Of a stretch of DNA of 64,000 nucleotides, positions 34,547 through 42,920 are shown in pieces. Positions within the stretch are counted from its first letter, which is position 1; every line of letters starts with the position of its first letter. Under the pieces are notes generated by a model. It saw nothing but the letters and a program-made list of their open reading frames with translations, was not told the DNA's origin and made no database searches. Origin of the DNA: Streptomyces griseomycini (GTDB lineage Bacteria; Actinomycetota; Actinomycetes; Streptomycetales; Streptomycetaceae); assembly GCF_014203535.1 (NCBI RefSeq), contig NZ_JACHJI010000010.1:186001-250000 (forward strand), in the 5' to 3' direction. The position numbers and the translations under genes are program-made.

Positions 34547-36994
34547 TCACCGCTGCAGGACGAACTCCGCCCACACCTGCTTTCCCCCGCTGACCGGAAG
34601 GGTCCCCCAGGCCGCCGACACGGCCTCGACGAGGAGGATGCCCCGGCCGCCCGTGGCCTCCCAGCCGATGCTGGTCGGCTTGACGGGGGTGCGGGGCGAA
34701 GCGTCGGCGACCGCGAGGCGGAGGCGGTCGTTGACGAGGGCGATGTCGAGGCGGACCTGGCCGTCGGTGTGCACGAGGGCGTTCGTGACCAGTTCGGACA
34801 CGACGAGCAGCGCGGTGTCGAGGTCCTCGGTGACCCCCCAGGAGCGCAGGGTGCGCCGGGTGAAGCGGCGGGCGTGCCCGACCGCCTGGGGCACCCGCCA
34901 CACGGTCCAGCTCTCCCGCAGCGGGCGGGTGGCCATGCCGTCGTAGCGCACCAGCAGCAAGGCCACGTCGTCACTGCGCGGGGCGTTGCCGAGCAGGGCG
35001 TCCGCGACGAGTCCGAGGTGGGCGGGGTCGGCGGCGGACAGGTGCCGGGCGAGGCGGTCCATGCCCTCGTCGATGTCGGCCTCGGCGGACTCGACCAGGC
35101 CGTCCGTGGTGAGGGCGACCAGCGTGCCGGGCTGGAGCCGGAGCGGGCTCATGGGGAAGTCGGCCTGGGTCATCACCCCGAGCGGCGGGCCGCCCTCGGT
35201 CTCCGCGATCTCGGTGGAGCCGTCCGGATGGCGCACCACCGGCGGCAGGTGTCCGGCGCGTACGCACCAGGCGAAGCCCTCCTCCATGTCGATGTCGACG
35301 TAGCAGCAGGTGGCGAAGAGGTCGGTCTCCATGTCCACGAGCAGCCGGTTGGCGTGGGACACCACCACGTCCGGGGGATGGCCCTCGACGGCGTAGGCGC
35401 GCAGCGCGGTGCGCATCTGGCCCATGAGGGTGGCGGCGCCGGCGCTGTGGCCCTGGACGTCGCCGATGACGAGGGCGACGTGGTTGTCCGGCAGCGGGAT
35501 CACGTCGTACCAGTCGCCGCCCAGCTCCAGGCCGGCCGTACTGGGCAGGTAGCGGGCGACCGCGACCGCGCCCGGCAGCCGGGGCAGGCGGCGCGGCAGC
35601 AGCTGGCGCTGGAGCATGCCGACCAGCTCGTGCTCGGCGTCGAAGGCGCGGGCCCGCATCAGTGCCTGTCCGGCGAGCCCGGCGGCGGCGGTGAGCAGGG
35701 CGCGTTCGTCGGCGCCGAAGTCGTGCGGGGTGTCCCAGCCGATGAGGCAGGCGCCGGCCATGCGGTTCCCGGCGGGCAGCGGCAGCACGGCCAGACCGCC
35801 CGGGCCGACCTCGGCGAGGGCGGTCTCCAGCGGGGACCCCGCGGGCCAGATGCCGGTGCGGCCCTCGCGCAGCGCGGCGGCGAGGGTGGGCATGGTGCGC
35901 ACGGGCGCGTCGGGCCACTCGGTGCGCCACTCCGCGCGCCACAGCTCCGGCCACGCCTCCGGTTCCGGCGGGTCGAGGACGGTGACGACGAGCCGGTCGT
36001 TCTCCAGCTCGGCGATCGCGATCCGGTCGGCCCGCAGCGGCCGGCGCAGCGCGGCGACCACGGCCTTGCCGACGTCGTGGACGGTGACCGCGGTGGCCAG
36101 TGCGGCGGCGAGCCGCTGGACGCGGGCGACGTCCGTGATGTCGGAACGCAGCGTGGAGGCGTCGGCGACGGAGCCCACGAGACGGGCCGGGCGTCCCTCG
36201 CCGCCGGGCACCAGCCGGCCGCGCAGCCGCAGCCACTTGGGCGGGCCGGCGGGCTGCAGCACCCGGAACTCCAGCTCCCGCTCGCCGATCGTCATGTGGT
36301 CGGCCTCGACCACGGACATCAGCGAGGGCAGGTCCTCCGGCACGGTCAGGCCCATCAGCGTCTCCACCCGTCCGTCGAAGTCGTCCGGGTCGAGGCCGAA
36401 CAGGTCCAGGATGTCCTCGCCCACCCGGAGCCGGCCGGTGTCCATGGCCAGGCTGAAGGAGCCCGGCGGCAGGTCACCGCCGTCGGGGGCCGCGGGCGCC
36501 GCGGGGAAGGCGATCCCGTCGGCGACGAGGTCGAGGCAGGCCCGGTCGTCGGCGTCGAACCCGCCGGGGTGGTCGCTCACCGCGAGCAGACAGCCGCCGT
36601 CGCCGCGCAGGGGCAGGGCCGCCAGGAAGAAGTCACGGCTCGGCACGCGTCGCGACTGGGCCTGCGCGGCGAGGTCCCTCGGGCCGAGCCACACCGGTCG
36701 CCCGCCCCGGTGGGCCTCGGCCGCCGGGGAACGCCCGGCGACGGGGTAGCTGTCGCGCACCCCGCACAGGGTCCTCGGCACTCCGACGGACTCCACGAGA
36801 CACAGCAGCTCACCGTCCGCGCCGGGCGCGTACACGGCGGCGAACGCGGCGCCGGCGAAGACGAGGGCCTGCTCCAGGACCCTGCGCACGCGTTCGGGGG
36901 ACTCCTGATCGGCCGCGATCGTCCTCAGGGCGCCTTCCGCACGCAGCGTTCTCGTGCTGCGTCCCGCAGCGCCCTCACCGACCACGTTGGCCAT
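34547..36994 (-). CDS. PP2C/SpoIIE phosphatase with GAF/PAS sensors and C-terminal kinase-like ATPase domain
   Basis: The roughly 815-residue multi-domain signalling protein has, in order, a GAF-like domain, a PAS-like domain (about 160-280), a second GAF and the PP2C/SpoIIE phosphatase (VARYLPSTAGLELGGDWYDV, IGDVQGHSAGA, VALTTDGLVESA, RSDDVALLLVR). It ends in a HATPase_c anti-sigma-kinase-type domain (VVSELVTNALVH, then GGRGILLVEAVS). It could both dephosphorylate an anti-anti-sigma factor and phosphorylate or bind one. The ATG at 36994 lies at a point where conserved sequence begins; an earlier ATG at 37066 is possible. It is divergent from the next phosphatase gene. Confidence 0.87.
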   Translation of the reverse strand: MANVVGEGAAGRSTRTLRAEGALRTIAADQESPERVRRVLEQALVFAGAAFAAVYAPGADGELLCLVESVGVPRTLCGVRDSYPVAGRSPAAEAHRGGRPVWLGPRDLAAQAQSRRVPSRDFFLAALPLRGDGGCLLAVSDHPGGFDADDRACLDLVADGIAFPAAPAAPDGGDLPPGSFSLAMDTGRLRVGEDILDLFGLDPDDFDGRVETLMGLTVPEDLPSLMSVVEADHMTIGERELEFRVLQPAGPPKWLRLRGRLVPGGEGRPARLVGSVADASTLRSDITDVARVQRLAAALATAVTVHDVGKAVVAALRRPLRADRIAIAELENDRLVVTVLDPPEPEAWPELWRAEWRTEWPDAPVRTMPTLAAALREGRTGIWPAGSPLETALAEVGPGGLAVLPLPAGNRMAGACLIGWDTPHDFGADERALLTAAAGLAGQALMRARAFDAEHELVGMLQRQLLPRRLPRLPGAVAVARYLPSTAGLELGGDWYDVIPLPDNHVALVIGDVQGHSAGAATLMGQMRTALRAYAVEGHPPDVVVSHANRLLVDMETDLFATCCYVDIDMEEGFAWCVRAGHLPPVVRHPDGSTEIAETEGGPPLGVMTQADFPMSPLRLQPGTLVALTTDGLVESAEADIDEGMDRLARHLSAADPAHLGLVADALLGNAPRSDDVALLLVRYDGMATRPLRESWTVWRVPQAVGHARRFTRRTLRSWGVTEDLDTALLVVSELVTNALVHTDGQVRLDIALVNDRLRLAVADASPRTPVKPTSIGWEATGGRGILLVEAVSAAWGTLPVSGGKQVWAEFVLQR

Positions 36995-37181
36995 TACAGC
37001 GCTTATGGGACCCCTGCGCAGCCCCTGTGAACGTTCCGGGGCCGTTCCGGGAGCGGGCGGCGGCACGTCCGCGGCCCGGCCGGACGACCGTCTCCTCCGC
37101 CGCTCGCGGTGCGCGACGGCCCGGCAGGGAGGAGATTGGGTCCCGAGGGCGGTGGCACGGCCGTGCGAGGAGGTGGTCGGT

Positions 37182-39326
37182 GTGTCCGAGGGGCAGTCGT
37201 CCGCGCAGGCGCCGGCGGGTGCGCGGGCTCCGGTCGGCCGTCCGATGCTGTCCCTGACACTGGCCTCGATGATGGACGAGGTGCACGCCCACTCGGGGGC
37301 GGTGTACCTCCTCTCGCCGGGCCAGCCCGTGCTGGAGATGGCGGTGATGGCCGGGCTCCCCCGCGCTTTCGCGGCCCCGTGGGAACGGGTCGGCCTGAGC
37401 GCCCCGATCCCGGTGTCCGACGCGGTGCGCGAACGGCGGCTGGTCTGGGTCGGCGGCGAGGAGGAGATGGCGCGCCGCTATCCCCGGATCGCGATGGTGC
37501 TGCCGTATCCCTTCTCGCTGGCGGCGCTGCCGGTGGCGACCGCGACCAAGGCGTACGGCGCGGTCTTCGTGACCTGGCCCGGTACCCATCCGCAGGAGCT
37601 GTCCGACTGGGAACGCGATCATCTGACCGCCGCCTGCGACCGGCTGGCGGTACGGCTGGAGCGGGCCGCCGAGCGGAGTCTGCCCCTGCCGTCCGAACCG
37701 GACCTGGTGGCCGCGCCGCTGGTGGGGGGCATGGCCGGCACGCTCGGCACGGTGGAGGCGGCGCGGATGGTGTCGCGGCTGCCGTACGGCCTGTGCTCGC
37801 TCGACGTGCACGGGCGGGTCGGCTTCGCCAACGCCGCCGCGGCCGAACTGCTGGGCGTCCCGGTCACCCGGCTGCTCGGCGCCCAGCTGTGGGCGTCGGT
37901 GCCGTGGCTGAACGATCCCGTGTACGAGGACCGGTACCGGGCCGCGCTGTTCAGCCAGCACGTCACCTCCTTCGTGGCGCTGCGTCCGCCCGGCGAGTGG
38001 CTGTCCTTCCGGCTGTACCCGAGCACGACCGGACTCAGCGTCCGCATCAGCCGGGCGCGCGCGGTGGCGGAGATGAACCGCACCGCGCCGCGGTCCGGGG
38101 AGACCCCGACGCGTCTGGTCACCATCTCCCAGGTGCTGAGCCTGGCCGGTGCGCTGACCGAGGCGGTCGGGGTGCAGGACGTGGTGCAGCTGGTCGCGGA
38201 CGAGATCGCGCCGGCGGTGGGGAGCCAGGGGCTGGTGGTCCTCGGTTCGCGGGCGGGCCGGCTGCAGGTGCTGGGGCACCGCGGGTACCCGGATCCACGG
38301 GTCGTGGAGCGGTACGACGGGATGCCGCTGTCGGAGCCGACCCCGGGCGGCCAGGTGCTGCGCACCGGGGTGCCCGCGTTCTTCGAGACCCGTGAGGAGA
38401 TGGAGCGCCTGTACCCGGCGCTGCTCCTGAACCCCTCCGGGTTCGCGGCCTGGGCGTACCTGCCGTTGATCGCCTCGGGGCGCCCGGTGGGGACGTGCGT
38501 GCTGTCGTACGCGGCGCCGCACCACTTCGCGACGGAGGAGCGGTCGGTGCTGACCTCGCTGGCCGGGCTGATCGCCCAGGCGCTGGAGCGGGCCCTGCTC
38601 TACGACGCCAAGCACCGGCTGGCGCACGGGCTGCAGGAGGCGCTGCTGCCGCACACGCTGCCGCCGCTGGCCGGGATCGAGGCGGCCGCCCGCTACCTGC
38701 CGGCCACACAGGGCATGGAGATCGGGGGCGACTTCTACGACCTGGTACCGGCCCAGGGGATGGCCGCGGCGGTGATCGGGGACGTCCAGGGGCACAACGT
38801 GACGGCGGCCGGGCTGATGGGGCAGGTCCGCACGGCCGTACGCGCGTACACGGCCGTCGGGCAGCCGCCCGAGGAGGTCATGCGCAGCACCAACCGGCTG
38901 CTGTTCGACCTGGGTTCCGAGCTGTTCGCGAGCTGTCTGTACCTGCGGCTCGATCCCGCGCACGGGCGGGCCGTGATGTCCCGCGCGGGTCATCCGCCGC
39001 CCCTGCTGCGCAGGCCGGACGGGCGGGTGCGGGTGCTGGACCTCGCGGGCGGGCCGCTGCTGGGCATCGACGGCTCGGCGGCCTATCCGTCGACCGAGGT
39101 CGCCCTCCCCCCCGGTTCGCTGCTCGTCCTCTACACCGACGGCCTGGTCGAATCCCCCGGCACCGACTTCGAGGAGGCCCTCGCCGACCTGGGCCGCCGT
39201 CTCACCGACCTCGGCGACCGTCCCCTGGACGACCTCGCCGACGCCCTGGTCCGGCACGGCGCGGACGCGGAGGGCCGCCGGGACGACATCGCGCTGCTGC
39301 TGCTGCGGGCGCTGCCGGAGGCCTGA
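37182..39326 (+). CDS. PP2C/SpoIIE family phosphatase with GAF and PAS sensors
   Basis: The 714-residue protein has an N-terminal GAF-like domain, a PAS-like domain (SRLPYGLCSLDVHGRVGFAN), a second GAF (VVQLVADEIAPAVGSQGLVV) and a C-terminal PP2C/SpoIIE phosphatase. The phosphatase motifs are AARYLPATQGMEIGGDFYDL, VIGDVQGHNVTA, LLVLYTDGLVES and RRDDIALLLLR. It lacks the kinase domain found in its divergent neighbour. The GTG at 37182 has GAGGAGG about 8 bases upstream. The two divergent phosphatases share a 187-base intergenic region and are probably paralogues with linked signalling roles. Confidence 0.88.
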   Translation: MSEGQSSAQAPAGARAPVGRPMLSLTLASMMDEVHAHSGAVYLLSPGQPVLEMAVMAGLPRAFAAPWERVGLSAPIPVSDAVRERRLVWVGGEEEMARRYPRIAMVLPYPFSLAALPVATATKAYGAVFVTWPGTHPQELSDWERDHLTAACDRLAVRLERAAERSLPLPSEPDLVAAPLVGGMAGTLGTVEAARMVSRLPYGLCSLDVHGRVGFANAAAAELLGVPVTRLLGAQLWASVPWLNDPVYEDRYRAALFSQHVTSFVALRPPGEWLSFRLYPSTTGLSVRISRARAVAEMNRTAPRSGETPTRLVTISQVLSLAGALTEAVGVQDVVQLVADEIAPAVGSQGLVVLGSRAGRLQVLGHRGYPDPRVVERYDGMPLSEPTPGGQVLRTGVPAFFETREEMERLYPALLLNPSGFAAWAYLPLIASGRPVGTCVLSYAAPHHFATEERSVLTSLAGLIAQALERALLYDAKHRLAHGLQEALLPHTLPPLAGIEAAARYLPATQGMEIGGDFYDLVPAQGMAAAVIGDVQGHNVTAAGLMGQVRTAVRAYTAVGQPPEEVMRSTNRLLFDLGSELFASCLYLRLDPAHGRAVMSRAGHPPPLLRRPDGRVRVLDLAGGPLLGIDGSAAYPSTEVALPPGSLLVLYTDGLVESPGTDFEEALADLGRRLTDLGDRPLDDLADALVRHGADAEGRRDDIALLLLRALPEA

Positions 39327-39340
39327 CCCCCCGAGCGCCG

Positions 39341-39376
39341 GTCCGGCCCCGCGACGACCGGGCGGCGGGGCCGGAC
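39341..39376. terminator. Strong hairpin between convergent phosphatase and protease genes
   Basis: GTCCGGCCCCGC (39341-39352) pairs perfectly with GCGGGGCCGGAC (39365-39376) around a 12-base loop. It lies between two convergent stop codons and should act in both directions. Confidence 0.8.
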
Positions 39377-39400
39377 GGGGACCGTGCCGCTGAGGGGCCG

Positions 39401-40693
39401 TCAGCGGGTGTGTGTCAGACCGGAGCCTTCCTCGGCGTCCTGGCCGGCTCCCGCACCGGCTTCCTCGCCGCCGGCCTGGTCGCCGCCGGTCCCCTGACCG
39501 CCGGCCTCCGCGCCCGCTCCGGCCTCCTCGCCGCCCGCCTGGTCACCGGCGCCCGCGTCACCCGCGCCCGCGCCGCCGGCTCCGAGGGTCGCGCCGACCG
39601 CCTCCAGGGCCGTGGTGACCGGCTGGAAGAACGTCTCGCCGCCCGAGGTGCAGTCGCCGCTGCCGCCCGAGGTCAGGCCGACGGCGAGGCCGTCCCGGGT
39701 GAACATCGAGCCGCCGCTGTCGCCGGGCTCGGCGCAGACGTCGGTCTGGATGAGGCCGGTGACCGTGCCCTCCGGGTAGTTCACCGTGGCGTTCAGGCCG
39801 AGCACCTGACCGTCGGCGAGACCGGTGGTGCTGCCCATCCGGAACACCTCCTGGCCGACGGTGGCCTCCGCGGCCCGGGCGATCGCCACGGTCCGGTCGC
39901 CGAGGTTCACCTCGCTCGGCGCCCGGGTCGCCGGGTCGTCGTACCTGACGAGCGCGAAGTCGCCCGCGCCGGGGAAGACGGCCTGGTCGACGGTGGCGAC
40001 CGGCTGCCCGCCCTGGCTGTCCGACCACTGGTCGCCCGCGAGGGCGCAGTGACCGGCGGTCAGGAAGGCGGGCGAGCCGTCGCCCGCGGTGACGTTGAAG
40101 CCGAGGGAGCAGCGGGAGCCGCCGGCGAAGACGGCGTCGCCGCCCGAGGCGAACGTCTTGAACGTGCCCGCGGACTTCCTGATGGTCGCCATGCCGGAGC
40201 CGAGGCTCCGTACGGTGGACTCCAGCCGCTCCCACTTGTCGCCGGTCACCGTGGAGTCGGCGGTGACCAGGATCCGGTTGGTGCGCGGGTCGACGGCCCA
40301 CGAGGTGCCGGGGATGGTCGCCTTCGCCTTGAGCGTCTGCGCCCCCGCCGCCAGCTCGGTCATGCTGTTGTCGACCTCGCGGACGGCCGCGCCCGCCTTC
40401 TCGGCCTGCACGATCACGTTGTTGTCGTCGCCCGGTACGACGTTGACGACGAGCTGCTGCTTGTCGCCGTCGTAGTAGGAGCCGGCGAAGGCGTCGCCGA
40501 GGAGCCCGGCGAGCCGCGAGGCGAGGTCCGAGGCGTCCGTCGCCTTCAGGGTCTTCGGCGCGGCCGCGGCGTCGTCCGACGCGCCGTCCTGCGACGCGTT
40601 GGCGTTCGGGAGCAGGATCGCGGCGGCGCCGAGGGCCACCACGCTGCCCGCCACTATCGCGGCCTTGCGCTTCGGAATTCGCTTGTGACTCAA
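39401..40693 (-). CDS. Secreted streptogrisin-like serine protease with low-complexity tail
   Basis: The 430-residue S1-family protease has a signal sequence (about residues 10-34) and an alpha-lytic-type pro-region (to about 185). The mature domain carries His215 in LTAGHC, Asp245 in GAGDFALVRY and Ser326 in EPGDSGGS. After the protease comes a 50-residue tail of Ala/Gly/Glu/Asp containing two copies of DQAGGEEAGAGA. The start is taken as the TTG at 40693, because AGGAGGTC lies 9 bases upstream and the signal sequence begins there; no ATG fits. Confidence 0.87.
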   Translation of the reverse strand: MSHKRIPKRKAAIVAGSVVALGAAAILLPNANASQDGASDDAAAAPKTLKATDASDLASRLAGLLGDAFAGSYYDGDKQQLVVNVVPGDDNNVIVQAEKAGAAVREVDNSMTELAAGAQTLKAKATIPGTSWAVDPRTNRILVTADSTVTGDKWERLESTVRSLGSGMATIRKSAGTFKTFASGGDAVFAGGSRCSLGFNVTAGDGSPAFLTAGHCALAGDQWSDSQGGQPVATVDQAVFPGAGDFALVRYDDPATRAPSEVNLGDRTVAIARAAEATVGQEVFRMGSTTGLADGQVLGLNATVNYPEGTVTGLIQTDVCAEPGDSGGSMFTRDGLAVGLTSGGSGDCTSGGETFFQPVTTALEAVGATLGAGGAGAGDAGAGDQAGGEEAGAGAEAGGQGTGGDQAGGEEAGAGAGQDAEEGSGLTHTR

Positions 40694-40878
40694 CCTTCTC
40701 GACCTCCTGGGGGGGGACCGGAGCCGTGCCGCCGTTCGGCAGTCGTCGGGCGCCTGGACGGCTGTTGGTACGCACGGGCCGCGTGGGGCGTTCAATCCCG
40801 TCGCGGGGACGCTCCGCCGACGGCGGGAAATCGCCGGCCGCCGCATCCGGCGCGCGTGCGGCGGGAACAGTCCCCCGT

Positions 40879-41292
40879 ATGACGATGAGCACCGCGGAGG
40901 CCGACAAGATCCTCTCCGCCAACTTCGCCCCCTGGGTCCTCGGACTCGGCCTGTCCGTGGAGGCCGTGGGAGACGACCGCGCGGTCCTGCGGCTGCCCTG
41001 GTCGCAGCGGCTGGCCCGGGAGGGCGGTGCCCTGTCGGGGCAGGCGCTGATGGCCGCCGCCGACACGGCGACCGTGATCGCCGTGTCGGCCGCCCGGGGC
41101 GCCTACGGACCCATGACGACGGTTCAGCAGTCGACGTCGTTCCAGCGGGCGGTGACCGGTTCGGACATCCTGGTCGAGGCGGCGCTCACCAAACTCGGCC
41201 GCCGGATGGCGTTCGCCGACATCACGATGACCGTCGAGGAGTCGGGGCTGATCGCCGCTCGCGCGAGCACGGTCTACGCGCTCCTGGGCTGA
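40879..41292 (+). CDS. PaaI-family hotdog thioesterase
   Basis: The 137-residue hotdog-fold protein has the YiiD/PaaI pattern: a GALSGQALMAAADTATVIAV helix, then TTVQQSTSFQRAVTGSDILV and KLGRRMAFADITMTVE. These proteins hydrolyse acyl-CoA thioesters, usually as tetramers. ATG 40879 and ATG 40885 are both possible. The gene is divergent from the protease and immediately upstream of the peptide-export locus, but there is no evidence that it belongs to it. Confidence 0.78.
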   Translation: MTMSTAEADKILSANFAPWVLGLGLSVEAVGDDRAVLRLPWSQRLAREGGALSGQALMAAADTATVIAVSAARGAYGPMTTVQQSTSFQRAVTGSDILVEAALTKLGRRMAFADITMTVEESGLIAARASTVYALLG

Positions 41293-41742
41293 CACGCTCC
41301 GCGACCGGCCGGGAGCGGAGGGTGGCGGCCCGGGAGCGGAATCCCGGCTTCAGTGAATCTGCACAGCGACTACCCGAGCCGGTCACCGGAGTCCGGATCC
41401 CTCCACATGCCGAAGAGGCGGGCGCGCCTTTGGGACCGGTGTGCCGGATTCCGTCCCGAGGGGCGCAAGTGATCGGACGAGCCGATGCGGTGAGGCATGT
41501 GAAGAAGTCGCCATCGAGCCGTGCCGCCGTCTGCACGCCTGGGCCCCGGTGAGGCGCAAGTTGCCTGGTGAGGCGGTTGGTTGATTGGAGTCCCGCGCCC
41601 GCGGCGTGCTTTGATCCATCGCACCGCAAGGCCGTTCCGGGCTCCCGGCGACGGGCGCCCGGCGCCCGCGGTCGCGGCCTTCGTCTGTCCCCAGAGGGGC
41701 CGCTCCCCCTTGTGAAATATCCATACGAAGGGAAGTTCCATC
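41293..41742. other. 450-base region upstream of the precursor peptide
   Basis: No convincing gene is present, and I could not fold a tRNA here. The last ~40 bases hold a relatively AT-rich stretch (GAAATATCCATACGAAGGG) leading into the ribosome-binding site of the precursor gene. The long leader suggests regulation of the peptide locus, but no specific operator can be identified. Confidence 0.4.
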
Positions 41743-41958
41743 ATGAACTCCACCCCCCAGGTCGAGACCGCCGAGATCTCCGACGCCGCTCTCGACGCCG
41801 TCTCCGGCGGTCTGTCCGTGAACGCCGTGAACACCCTCACGGGCGCGGTGGACAGCATCGCCCCGGTCTCCGGCCTGGTCGACACGGCCGTCGGCACCGT
41901 CGAGGGTGTCACCGGCCTGAACACCGCCCCGGTCACGAACCTGGTCGCCGGTCTCTGA
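41743..41958 (+). CDS. Double-glycine-leader precursor peptide with a cysteine-free core
   Basis: This is a 71-residue peptide. The leader (residues 1-23) has the E..D..L..V.GG pattern of substrates for C39 bacteriocin peptidases, with DAALDAVSGG at its end. The 48-residue core has no Cys, Lys, Arg, His or aromatic residue and only three acidic ones. It is rich in Val, Gly, Thr, Ala and Leu, with an imperfect repeat (APVSGLV and APVTNLV). With no Cys a lanthipeptide is impossible. An AAGGGAAG ribosome-binding site lies before the ATG. HlyD, C39-ABC and NHLP-ABC genes follow. The peptide probably leaves the cell unmodified, as a bacteriocin, surface-active or signalling peptide. Confidence 0.82.
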   Translation: MNSTPQVETAEISDAALDAVSGGLSVNAVNTLTGAVDSIAPVSGLVDTAVGTVEGVTGLNTAPVTNLVAGL

Positions 41959-41976
41959 CCGCGCCCTCGTGCCGGT

Positions 41977-42009
41977 GAGTCCCGGAGCCGCCCCCCGGCT
42001 CCGGGACTC
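41977..42009 (+). terminator. 14-base-pair hairpin after the precursor gene (terminator or attenuator)
   Basis: GAGTCCCGGAGCCG (41977-41990) pairs perfectly with CGGCTCCGGGACTC (41996-42009) around five C bases. It lies 18 bases after the precursor stop and about 105 bases before the HlyD gene. Partial termination here would make far more precursor than transporter mRNA. Confidence 0.8.
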
Positions 42010-42050
42010 CGCGGTGTCGCCGCCCCGCCGGCCACCCCGCCGGCCGGCGC

Positions 42051-42070
42051 GCCGGCTCGTGCGAGCCGGC
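42051..42070 (+). repeat. Second hairpin in the precursor-HlyD gap
   Basis: GCCGGCTC pairs with GAGCCGGC around a GTGC loop. It follows the larger hairpin by about 40 bases and ends about 43 bases before the HlyD start, where it may stabilise the 3' end of the short transcript or affect translation of HlyD. Confidence 0.5.
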
Positions 42071-42113
42071 CCCCGCAGTACGTCGCTCAGTCCACGCAGG
42101 TGAGGGAAGACCC

Positions 42114-42920
42114 GTGCAGTTCCGCCAACAGGCCCTCGCCAGACTCCAGTCCCCGGAGGAGCTCGACCTGCCGGTGCGCTTCGCCCGGCCGCAGGGCTGG
42201 CTGGTGCTGTCCGTGACGGTGGTCGCCATGGCGGCGGCCTCGGTGTGGGCGGTGACCGGATCGGTGCCGTCCACGGTCGGCGCGCCCGCCGTCCTCACCC
42301 ACGGGCAGGGCAGTTACGTGCTCCAGAGCCCCGTCTCCGGCCAGGTCACCGCGGTCCTCGCGCGACAGGGCGAGCGGCTCCCCGCCGACTCCCCCGTGCT
42401 GAAGGTCCGCACCGAGCAGGGCGACACGGTCGTCCGCACCCTCGACGCGGGCCGGGTCACCGCACTCGCCGCCGGCGTCGGGCAGATCATCCGGACCGGC
42501 GCGGACGTCGCCGCCGTGGAGAAGGTGGCCGACGCCGGGGACCCGCTGTACGCGACGGTGTACGTCCCCGCCGAGAGCGCCGCCGCCGTCCCCGCCCACG
42601 CCTCCGTGGACCTCACGGTGCAGTCGGTGCCCCGCCAGGAGTACGGCGTGCTGCACGGCGAGGTGAAGTCGGTGGGCCGCTCGGCGCAGTCCGCCCAGCA
42701 GATCGCCGCGTTCCTCGGCGACAGCCAGCTGGGCGAGCAGTTCACGAAAGAGGGCAGACCGGTGGCCGTCACGGTCGAGCTGGAGAAGTCGTCCGCCACC
42801 AAGAGCGGTTACGCGTGGTCCTCCGCGGACGGTCCGCCGTTCCGGCTGACCTCGATGACCCTGGCCACGGCCTCCGTCCGGCTGGCCGACCGGCGTCCCG
42901 TCGATTGGCTGCTGCCGTGA
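42114..42920 (+). CDS. HlyD-like membrane fusion/adaptor protein
   Basis: The 268-residue protein has one N-terminal membrane helix (about residues 28-48, WLVLSVTVVAMAAASVWAV). A lipoyl/biotinyl-like barrel follows (LQSPVSGQVTAVLARQGERL), with a second barrel half (VRTLDAGRVTALAAG). This is the layout of HlyD-type adaptors that link an inner-membrane ABC transporter to the outside. The GTG at 42114 has GAGGGAAGA upstream. The downstream transporter start overlaps its stop, so the two are translationally coupled. It probably works with both ABC transporters of the locus. Confidence 0.82.
   Translation: MQFRQQALARLQSPEELDLPVRFARPQGWLVLSVTVVAMAAASVWAVTGSVPSTVGAPAVLTHGQGSYVLQSPVSGQVTAVLARQGERLPADSPVLKVRTEQGDTVVRTLDAGRVTALAAGVGQIIRTGADVAAVEKVADAGDPLYATVYVPAESAAAVPAHASVDLTVQSVPRQEYGVLHGEVKSVGRSAQSAQQIAAFLGDSQLGEQFTKEGRPVAVTVELEKSSATKSGYAWSSADGPPFRLTSMTLATASVRLADRRPVDWLLP

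Noticed and set aside
41320..41520. Possible tRNA in the gap before the precursor peptide
   Set aside because: The region has tRNA-like short complementary stretches, but I could not build a cloverleaf with a T-loop GTTCRAATC and acceptor stem on either strand.
41743..41958. The precursor peptide as a lanthipeptide
   Set aside because: There is no cysteine in the core and no LanB, LanC, LanM or LanKC-type gene in the window.
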